Assembly (NCBI GenBank): GCA_022494885.1
Contig: JAGVSM010001424.1
Location: 67,001-131,000 of the forward strand
Direction: 5' to 3'
DNA length: 64,000 nt
DNA from: Micrasema longulum
Lineage: Eukaryota > Arthropoda > Insecta > Trichoptera > Brachycentridae
Positions 49,801 through 61,800 of this stretch are shown piece by piece (position 1 is the first letter of the stretch; every line of letters begins with the position of its first letter). The position numbers were made by a program, and so were the translations under genes. Below the pieces are notes generated by a model, which saw nothing but the letters and a program-made list of their open reading frames with translations, searched no databases and was not told the DNA's origin.

Positions 49801-52800
49801 GTTCCTATATTATTAATTGTGCAGAATGCAGGTTGAATGTTTGATGGTAGGGAATTAGAAAAGTTTTAAAGAGCGTATCCATCTCACTCCACACCTCCCA
49901 TATTTACAAGAACATGACAAAAAGACTTGACTTATTAGCTCCATATGTTTAGATTTAATATTTAATAAACACTGTTAAATTAAAATATGATAAGATTCAT
50001 TTAGAAAATTATACCTTGATAAATAAGCTTGTTGGTAGAAGAAAAAAAATATGTGGTCAAAAACAAATTTGTTTTATATTTATTTTATTATAATGAATAA
50101 CCACAAAGTAAGTGCTTCAAATATAAATTTTATATTAGTAACATCAATTTAAATAACTATTATTATTTTTAAAAGTTACTTAACTCTGGCGGGCCCTAGT
50201 TACACTCACCAACGAATTTAAAGCAGCCAATGACAGGTCATAAGCCCTGTATTACAATTTCCTCCTTTGTTGCAATAAATGACAATCATCATTAAAATTC
50301 ATTTGACAATGTATGATCAAGTGTACCTAAATTATGACTCTACTTTTAATTGACTCTTATATTGTAGATATTGTAGATAAGAAATAAAACAATAAAAATA
50401 TATTGTAGATAAGAAATAAAACAAAACTACTTGTCACCATTTTTCTATTCTATTTCAGTGCCAAGTGGCATTTAGTTTTTTATTCAATAATTTATACGAT
50501 TGCATACAATATGGATTTCATCATTCTGTTTCTATGAAAATATTTTTTTTATTGATATTTTAACTTACCATAACAATTGTATCTTTCATCTTGTCACAAT
50601 AGAAATGATTGAGATAAACATCACACTAGCAAAAGTGTACAATTTTGCCATAGATCTTAATTGAATTTTTTGTAAAAAAGCTGATAGATTCTTTCGGTAT
50701 AGGCTTCTACTTTTTTAAATTTTGTTCAATTAGCTGCAACATCCCATTTCCACAAAAAAAACTTGAATAAATGGTTGATTATTTTATTTATATTGTGTTA
50801 TTTTTCTGCTTATGTAATCAGTATTTAATTAATTACTATTTCTGTAAATTAACCTTCCAGGGAAAAAGTTCACTATGTAGCTATCTATAAATAATGTTTT
50901 TATGCATTATTATTCCTAAAATATGTACATTTTTTATAGCTGACATCAGTGCAACACCATTTGGATTAAACTCTCTTGGAGGACTCGCAGGATTAGAAAA
51001 TATGGGGCTTGGGCAAGGTTCCTTTATGGATATACAGGTAACAGCTAACCTATTATTATTACTATATTTGGTTAATTTATATGGTGCCATTTTTGTGAAA
51101 ATCACCTCAAGGGTGCTGTATAGGGTGTCCCAGAAAAATTAAAGTTTTATTCTTTCAATGCATACCCTTTAATTTTGTTTGAATGATGTCAAAACACTTA
51201 TAAATAAAATTTCACGTAAATTGAATCACGGCAACCCGTGCCAACTTCCATCGGAACTTGTCAGAACTTACATAGTACGGCGCGCGCGAACTAAGTGTTA
51301 ATGTGCTTATTATATCGTGTTTGTTTTTATTAGTGAACGCGTTGTTTTCGTTGTGTCAACATGTCTGTGGAGTTACGCAGTTCTAAAAAGGAAATATTTT
51401 TGGTTCGGGATATAAAACATCAAATTACAGGTTCTAAACTTCCCTCTAATGGACAAGTGCTGGCGGTTTTATTTTATAATATTTGCAAAGTCAATTTAAG
51501 CGTCAATTAAAGTGCAAATCTTACTATTCGTGAGTGCATTATTTATTGGGAAAAGGCACGTATACCGACTAAATCTTTACCTAACTGTGTCAAGAAACTT
51601 GTAGCCTTATACCAAGATTGGAGAAATTTGCAAAAATATGCAAACAAAACTCAAGATGTGTTTGAGCAGCATCGACAAGAGTTTGTTACAAATACAAAAA
51701 AATTGTTTGATATTGCACATGCCGATGCGCTTGAATTAATAAAGATAAATGAAGATAAGATTTTCTTACAAAAGCAGAGAGAGCCAGGACGACCCGGTCA
51801 TTTAGCTGGAGTGGACAAAAAATTGACAGAAAAGGAGGAAAAGGCGAGTCTTAGAAATATCCAGGAGCAAAAGCGGCTGGCCACTTATTTGGCATCCATA
51901 ACACCCTCTACGTCTTCTCATGAGCCATTACAAGAAACTTCATCTTCTGATTCTGAAGTAACGGACTTACAAGAAGATTTGTCCATTCCAATTGAGAGGA
52001 AACAGCCCGATACTATTAAAACTTCTGTGAAGAAAAATTTTGTTACTCCGAAACTGGTGGCGGCATTAGACAGGTGTCAGTTAACTATGAGAGATTCTGT
52101 CTTTATTATTGAAGCACTTGGCCACAACACTGACGAATTTCCTATAAGCAAGTCCTCCATCCAAAGAATTCGTACAGAAAAGCGAAAACAGCGCGCAGAA
52201 GCTGTAAAACTTAATTTTCAAAACGATGTACCAGATACTGTAACTGTCCACTGGGATGGAAAACTGTTGCCGGCTTTAGATGTACGCAAATCTAAAGAGG
52301 AACGTCTACCAATCGTTATTTCATACGATAATAAAGAACAACTTATTGCTGTGCCAAAATTAGAAAACTCATCGGGAAGCGAACAGGCACAAGCAGTTTG
52401 GAATACTATTGTTGACTGGAATCTTGAAGATAAATCACAGATCCTCTGTTGTGATACTACTGCTTCTAACACAGGCCGAAATTGAACAGAGAAATGTTGA
52501 TTTTTGCTTGCCGCCATCACATTTACGAATTGGTACTAAAAGCTGTGTTCGAGGCCAAAATCAGCCAAGTCACTACAAGTCCCGATATCCCTTTATTCAA
52601 AAATTTTCGATCAAACTGGAAAAACATCAATGTAGAGAAGATACAAAGGTACAAAGAAACGCTATTACGTCTGAACGATTCTAAAATTGATGAACTTTTA
52701 GAGTATTACAGAACTGAATTGACCATAGAAATTGTAAGAGATAACTATCGAGAGTTAATAGAGCTCTGCATAATATTTCTTCTCGGAGATAAAGTTAATG

Positions 52801-55800
52801 AATTTAAAATTCGGCTTCCAGGCGCCATGCACCAAGCAAAATGGATGGCGAGAGCTATTTATTCATTAAAAATATCGTTGTTTAGCTCTCAATTCAAAAT
52901 GTCAAATAAGGACAAAACAGCTCTATTAGACGTCTGCCTGTTAATCGCGACATCCTATGTCAAGCCTTGGCTGCAATGCACTTTAGCGGTAAAAGCTCCC
53001 TACCAGGACTTGTGCTTTTTGAAGGCTGTGAAGGCATACGAAATGGTCGACAAAACTATAACAAAAGCAGCTATACAGAAGTTTTGCCAGCATTTGTGAT
53101 ATTTAGCAGACGAAGTGTCTATCTTGTCTCTATTTGACGATGATATTAACCAAGAAAGTAAGGTAAAAATAGTTGCTAATTTGGCCAAAGAAAATCCATC
53201 GGTCCACAAACGCTACATTCCATCGAGAGAAGAACTTAGCGGGCCTCTTTTCGAAAAAAACATCGATGACTTTGTTTCCATGAACAGCAGATCCTTTTTC
53301 AGGCGACTCATAATTGATGACAGTTTTCTCATGGAGTGTCCTACTTCGTGGCTTGCTAATGCTTCGTTTCAACACGCTAAAATGAAGGTGCAGTCACTGA
53401 AAGCAGTTAATGATATGGCTGAAAGAGCTGTTAAGTTGATGCAAGACTTTCATGGCTTAATTACAGTGGACGAGGAACAAAAACAATATTTATTACGTTG
53501 CGTACAAGAACACAGAAAAGTATATCCTGACTGTAAAAAACAAACCTTAAAAAGAAAATTTAATTAATAATGTTCTTTAAATAATTAATATGTATAATAC
53601 ATAATAAATATGATACAATAATCAAAGTACCATTGTTTTATTTACAAAATAAATATTAAGTTAAAATATTCCCCTATGGTTTCCATACAAACTTTTATAT
53701 TCAAAGTTTGACGTAAAGTCGGTACGGGTTATCGCTATCCGATTTCAATAATATTTATTATTTCAGTTATTAAGGTCAAATGGAACAAAATAAGAGGGTA
53801 TACGTGTCTCAATCTATAAAAAAAAATGCCCTTATAGTCTGGGACACCCTAGCGCTATACAATAAATAAATATCACAGCACGTCTTGCAGCTACAGAGCG
53901 CATGGACAGCTGGGATTCTAGTTCCTCGTCTCCAATTATGATATATAGGAGCTAGATTACAGCACGTCTTGAAGCTCCAAAGCGCATGGGCGAGTGAAAT
54001 TCTAGCAACTTTAAATTATTAATAAATTTACAAAACTAAACATTGAGCATGATAAAAAGTAAACAATAAAAGAACTAAAAAGATAAAGCACCGTTTCAAC
54101 TCTATGGATTGTTATCCACAGAGTTGAAACTTTAAACAAATAAAAATATCCTTAGGCCATCTTTTGTAGATTTTTGATAGTTACTGTCGCACGTGTGGCT
54201 AACAGGGTGTTTGCTAATTCCTGGAAGGTGTTTGATATTAGACAAATGTGTGTATGAGGTTTAAGGATTGACGTATCATTTTGTATGTTATTAAAAAGAA
54301 GATCTTTAATATATAAGTTTGGGAAAAAGTAATTTCATATTTTTCGCTTTATTTCAATGTTTTATAAAAAGTGTTACAATCATCCTAATAAAATATGCTG
54401 TTGGTCCCAAGCATGCCCAAGGGGAATGCAGTGGGATAGAGCCATGGATAACTACCATACTCCCTCGTGTAATTGAAATGAGGATGTTCAGTGTTAGGGG
54501 AATTTGGATATAAAAAAATAAAATTCTTACGCGCTATAAAAATTATAGCATTAAATTGTACGGCGAAGTTTCTTAAAAATGTATGAAAATAATAATAATT
54601 ATTATGCATATTAATAAATTTAATAAACAACGTCACTAGTTTTTTTAAATCAACTAATTATGGAGTATTTGTGATAGATTTCTGGTTTACGGGAAGCCGA
54701 TTCACCAATCAGCAGAACTCACCAAAAAGAATTTGTGATGTCACACGTGGAGTAATTTCAAAATTACAAAACTTTTTTTTGCTTAGTTTAATAGTCTATT
54801 AACAAATAAATAAAAAACCACTTCTAAGAACTTCCTCATTGCCTTGAGACAAAATACCCGCCCTTATATGTTTATAAACTGTATATTATACCACGACGTC
54901 TGTCATCATTCTTATATTCATTGATACAGTTATTTTTGAACTGCATAAATTGGAAATCCACCATCAAGCAAACAATTACCGCCTATGCTTTGCTGTGCTT
55001 TAAAGTAAATCTATCAGAATCATAGAAGATACTATGCCGTAGCCGTGTGATTTCTTTTCCGGTTTCTTTTTGTTGTAAAATCAAAAGGCCTTATGGTTGA
55101 TAGTTGCGTATATTTAAAAGTGTTATTGGCTTTCCATGTTAATAAAAAATACAAATGATTCTTGGTCGAGATTACAGATGAATGAATAGTTTCACTTTCA
55201 TTCTCTACCCTGAGATAGACTTGAAGTTGAATGTAGTTATGCAGAAAACATCAACAATTTTGAAAAAACTATATATTGGTGTTATCGGGTGCAGTAAGAT
55301 CAATTCTATGTTCTGCTAAAAACGGCCATGCTGCTTTCATAAACTGTTATAATCACCTTCCGAAAATAGTGTTGATCACTAAAACGGCAATTCTCCACTT
55401 GCAGAAAACACCTGGCAAAACACCTTTAAGGTGACACACCAATAAAATTATTTAAAAAACACCCACAGCTCTACAAAAATCTAGTGGTATAGATGCTTAT
55501 AGGAAGATTAATGCGCCTAGAAATCTAGTTCTCTTAAATAAATTAAAATGGATGAATACTTAGTAATTTCATTTTTTAAATTTAAATACCAAGTATGTTA
55601 AAAAAAATGGTTTTAATATAGAATGTCGCCTCATGCATTCAAAGTTTGAATGAGATATCATTCAATATCATATCTGGCTGTTTTCTGCAAAAAAACATAA
55701 GTTGTGTGGCTAGCCAGACCACATTGTGCATTTTGTAATATAAATAAATACAGACGTACATAAATTAATTATAAATATAAATACGTAGTGTTTAAAACTG

Positions 55801-58800
55801 TCTGAACATTTTGTTAATTATCTCTGTTTATTATGCTAGTCTTCTTTGTTTATTCTCAAATGTAAAAATATTTATAAAAAAAAGTATATTGTTAAGTGTT
55901 CTCGGCACGGGCAACCCCAGTAGGTCACATTATTTTTATTATTAATTATACCGTGTAAGAGAAAAAATATGAATAAACAAAAAAAAAACATAAAAACTAC
56001 CAAAACTCCTTTAGCGCATAATTAAATTGTTTTAAAAGTTATTGTAACAAATGAATTAAGTGATTCTTCACAATTAAGTATCCTAATATGAAAAAAATAT
56101 AATATGTTTAATACATAATGACACACACATATTAAAGTTTTATGGGGCTGGCTGTTTTCTGCAAAATGCACATCTTAGGTTGTGTGGTCAGCCAGACTTT
56201 AAAAATCATTGAAACTGGTCAAATACATAATAAAATTATTTTTTCTATAGTAAAAAAAAAAATGTTTGCATTATTTATCATTTGTAAACGTAAAAATCAT
56301 TTCAACTGTTGTGTAGATTGAGTTATTCACTCTTTTCATAAAAGTGCTATTATCTCAGTTTTACTTTTCTATGGCTGGCTGCTTTCTGCATAACTGAGTT
56401 CAATTGTAAATCGAGTCACCTTGATATTGATTTATTATCATGACAATACCAACGCAGTGTCTTGCTATTATGTATATGTTATACATTGATATTTCTCTTA
56501 ATACTTCAATATTAATATATTTAAATTGTAGGCCCGTATGCAATCGGAATTATTATCTAACCCTGACATGCTGAGACAGGTGTTAGATAATCCTCTGGTA
56601 CAACAAATGATGAATGATCCGGAGAACATGCGTAGTCTGATCACCTCACATCCGCAGATGCAAGACCTTATATCTGTAAGTCTAATATTTTTATTACTTT
56701 GATCCAAAACAAAAACATCTGCCTCTCTCACAATTTTAAGATAATGTACTTAATCTTGATTTATATTATGTTCATTTTGTTGATCGAGGGGACTATTTTG
56801 CTTTTTTTCATCTCACAACAACTAAGCAAATGATAAATTAAATATTTAAATTAGGTATCAGCAATACAAATATATGTAAATACAAATTGAATCTGTACAG
56901 TAAAATGAAAATTCTGGATAATTTAGCTATATGCTTGATTGAATTATATTTATCAGTAAATTCTTGCTTTATTTTAAAGTATATTGTACGTTATATGAAA
57001 TTTTTTGCTGCATTTCATAATTAAACTGAATCCTCTTTTAATACTTGTAAAAACTTTTGTCGTTTGGATTTTGAAATTTGAATATTGTATTGAAGATTTA
57101 AATCTAAAGATACAGGTACATAGCATCTTAAGATACAAAATCATAGCTTAATTTGATGTTTGTCGTAACATTAGCATCCATTTTCCATTATCCACCCTAC
57201 CATGTTTGCATTATTTATTTTTTATTTAAGATTGATCGATGGTGTATAATAATCATATTTTGTAATAAATACATACTGGTATCATGTTTTTAATATGTTT
57301 TCAGCGTAATCCCGAAATAAACCGTATGCTAAATAATCCAGAATTGCTACGACAAACTATGGAATTAGCTCGGAATCCAGCTATGCTACAAGAACTCATG
57401 CGCTCTCATGATCGTGCAATGTCTAATTTGGAGAGCATACCAGGTATGTTTGTTTTATATATTTAATTTCAATATTTTTCTCAAGTCTCTGCTCCAAGGC
57501 CATGCAAGTAATCTTAGCATTTTTTTCCGACCTCCAAAAATTAAGCCAACTGCACCTTTTTGTAATCTGATATTCCAGTGAACAGCGATGATACAGGAGA
57601 TAAAATTATGACTTTAGTTTAGTGAATAGTTGGATGAAAAAATATAAATTTGACATGTTTTGTTCATTTAATTAATTTTTATCCTAAAGGAAAATTTGAT
57701 TTGTTGAAGAATTTAGCAATTTTATCTATTGTATGTACAGCATGTCCGCCTCTGTGTCAAATGGTCAGCACATTTGCCTACCATGCGAAAGATATCAGGT
57801 CCGCTCCCCGACAGGGTGGGTTGACATGAAATATTTATTTAAAAGGATATTTTAACACCAAAATATTTTATGGTCCCTGGCATCTGAAGCGTAAGACTTA
57901 CCTTACTGCGATTAGTGTAGCAATGCAGTGTTCTATGCACCATTAGGTCTGAAAACGGAATAATGTAAAAGTGCATGTGCAATATTGTGTACTTATTGCA
58001 GGCGGTTACAACGCCCTACAGAGGATGTACAGAGACATACAAGAGCCAATGTTGGCAGCTGCCAGCAGTTTTGCTGGAAATCCATTTTCTGGTTTAGTTG
58101 ATAATTCTGGTGAGTTCTTACTGCTGTTTATTATGACAAAATAGATCAACTGTTTAAACGTCTGTGTATTACTAGTCGTGAGTTTGTTTGTAGATGGCAC
58201 CAACCCACAGCAAGGCAGCGAGAACCGAGAACCGCTCCCCAACCCATGGGGGGCGCAGGGCGGCGGCGGGGGCGGGGCGCTCCCCCGGGGCTGCTCAACA
58301 CCCCGGGCATGCAGTCACTGCTGCAGCAGATGTCGGAGAACCCTCGCCTCATGCAGTCAATGCTAAGCGCCCCCTACACGCAGTCCATGCTGCAAGCCTT
58401 TCAGGCTGACCCCAACATGGCCACACAGATCATCAACCAGGTTCCTATTAAATTATTCATAGCAATTCTAATGTATTCATGTGAAGGATAGAAATAATTT
58501 CAAACTTGGTTATAACGATCACGGAAATAGCGAGATCTCAGATGAGGAGGAAACATTCCTTGATATTTTAGTTTATGGTTTTTTCCATACATTTACTAAC
58601 TTTTATAACGATCTGCTTCTCAGACATACCGAACAAAAATAAAATATTGTCAACAGTTAAGCAAAAATTCTTCAATCCTTTCAAAACATAATTTTCGAAA
58701 TAATATCCAAGTAATAAAATCCAAATGGGCTCCAATAACGTTTATGATACTATATAACTGTCTAAGTACCTAATTGGTGTTTTTGCCGACAAAATTGACA

Positions 58801-61800
58801 AAATATCACATATGGTTGAAATTGTTTGTAAAAAATTCTAGCTTTGTGAACACGTTAGTTCCTGCTCGGCACCACATTACAATTTACAACTTTAGGTTTT
58901 TATAATGTTTTTCAGATTTTTTAATGTTTTATAGTCAATGGATAATAAACGTTACGAGTGTTATCAGTTGAAAACTAACCCTCGAATTATAAACACTTAC
59001 AAGGAAGTGTCTCAATTTGTAAAAAAGTTATTTGTGAAATAGAATGTAGCATGAAAAATGTTGAAGTTAGTAAAAAGTTATCTCTATCCTTATCCACAGT
59101 GTCAACATTGTGAAAAAATATGAATGTTTATTTATCTGCATTTGTAATTTAGAAAGTGGTATCTTTGTTAGCATTTATTATGATTTTTTTTTAACAGTTT
59201 TATTTTTTATCTGTATGCATTATACATATATCAATTTGTTTCCTTGGTGACAATATGCAATGACGATTAGATTTTTAAAAAGCCTATCTCGGGTATAACG
59301 AGTAATGCTTATCATGAGCAAATTCGATCGGTCCCATCTTCTTTGTAATAACCAAGTTTGATGAGTTCCAATGCTGTCAAAATTTGATCTCATTTGAGGG
59401 TCAGATATTAAAAACATCACATTGCATCATTCCAATAGAAGCAAGAAATATCACTGAAGATTAACTGTTAATTCTACACGGATAGTTAGGTAAATATCTA
59501 AGGTATACAATGAAATTGAAATTTTTAAAATCCTATGAAAAATAAATGCAGGGACTTACTTAAAAACTTGCAAAATGCCTTTTCTGTCATGCTCCAAGCA
59601 CCTGTTATTTTATTAAGAAATCTTTTCATAATCCCAGATAAAATAAGCTAAATAATGCTCTAAATCTCTTAAAATCACTTCAATGTAATTAAATTTTCAC
59701 TGGAATTCAGTAAAATTTCGGGAATATGTTGAAACGCTAGAATTGCCTGTGTCCATAGAAATTTATTTTTTGCAAATTAAAAAAAAAATTCTAACAATAT
59801 TTGTCAGTTCAGAGAAATACTTTGAGCTGAACGCACATAGGCGGGTTGTGGGACTGTGTAAGTAAAATTAAATATCTAGCGCCGGGGGCCGGCTAGTTCG
59901 TATCTTTGGCCCTAAGAGATTGTATGGTAAAATCATTTATGATAGGAGGTTCATGCAAAATGTTGAGATAAGCATTATCGGCAAAATAAAGAAACCTGAA
60001 AAGATGCATGAATGTAGGAAAAACTAGGTCTGTATGTAAAAATAGAGTGGTGCGGCATTTATTTTATTATCTCTATCTACCTTCTCGAAGAAATTACATG
60101 AGTCTTCTATTGTTATTGTTGTAATGAGGGAATGACGAAAGAATAATGTTTTTTTTTCCTTCAGAATCCCATGTTTGCTGGAAATCCACAACTACAAGAG
60201 AGTGTACGTTCAATGATGCCCCAGTTTCTATCCCAGCTACAGAATCCGGAAATTTCACAAATGATGACAAATCCTCAGGTTAGTGTAAAATTTTACTTTT
60301 CAATATCGGAATTGATCCAGTCGTAAACAAAATATTTTTTAATTCAAGGTTTGTAAGTGAAAATTCTTGATGGAAATTCATTGTAATTTATTATATAAAT
60401 AAAAGACCAGTGGTACTTTAATCCACAAACTTGGGAAAAACAAGTTTATAATGGATTCATTGTTTTCGCGACATCTCCGAGACAGGCATCTTATTAAAGT
60501 ATCACTCGTCTTTTATTTCTAAAATAAAATATGTTTAGTTATAAAATAAATTGCTGATTCTTTAATTGTTGTGTTAAATACAAACCTTACCATGAGGAGT
60601 GTTCCTCTATTTTGTGGCCTGGCCCTGAAACACCATGTATTAAAAAAAAAAAATTATGCCTGATAAAATGTTTATATATTTTTATTTATTAAATACTTTT
60701 TATAATCGGAATACATTACATAATTGAATTAATCATGTATTTCTCACTGGGAAAACCCGTGCCAAGGAATATATTTTAATTAAGTTTTAATTATTTTAAA
60801 TCTCTAAATACAAACTATAATTACTTTGGCGGACTTATTGCTAAAAACAATCTCTTCCAGCAAACCAAAATACAGACTGGTCAAAAGAAGAGTAAATTGG
60901 TCAAAATTTACACAAAAAATAGATTTTGACTAGTCTTTTTACTTACACAATAAATAATTGATTTAAAATTTAAATACATTGTTACAAATCTCAACTAAAT
61001 GTATGTAATATTTTGAGTTTGTCCAAATTTTTGTAGACAAGAACTGGATTCAACTCCCTGGGGAGCTATTTATATTAACATATTATAACAGAGATGAAGA
61101 ACATTTAAGAGAAGGTAATATAGAAGTCTAGGCATCTACAGGGCTTATGACCTGTCAATGGCTGGTTTAAGTGGCCACTTTACACACTGGTAACATTCAC
61201 CATTCTGCCCATATTTGAACATCTATATTCCTTCAATTCTTTCATCTGTTGATGTTTGTGAAGTTAAAGAGCTGAAACCTTTATTTATGCGGGTGAGATT
61301 CATCTAATTGAATTATTTCACCTACATACTAGGCAACGCCTGAAAATATTATTTTTTCAATTTCTATACTCCTTCATGGACCAGGTAATTTATCAACAAT
61401 ATTTTGAGTTTGTCCAAATTTTTGTAGACAAGAACTGGATTCCAATTGGAAATATAGGCAGAATGGTGAATGTTACACAGTGTGTAAAGTGGCCACTTAA
61501 ACCAGCCATTGACAGGTCATAAGCCCTGTAGATGCCTAGACTTCTATATTACCTTCTCTTAAACGTTCTTCATCTCTGTTGTAATATGTTAATAAATGTA
61601 AGTAGATTGGATTATTGGTTGACCATAGTTTCAAGGTTAGTTGCACTTCCATTTATCAATATATATTTTTGCTTGTATTTGGAGTATTTTGTAAATTTTT
61701 ATTTTGAATTTTCTTTCGGGTATTAAAAAAAAAATATATATTTTGAATCTTGAAATAGTATTGTATAATGTCCCAAACATTTTTTGGCAGACTATTAAAG

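Noticed and set aside
51628..51630. Met at 51628 as start of the transposase
   Set aside because: The frame continues upstream to an ATG at 51361 through one stop. The internal Met only follows the nonsense change.
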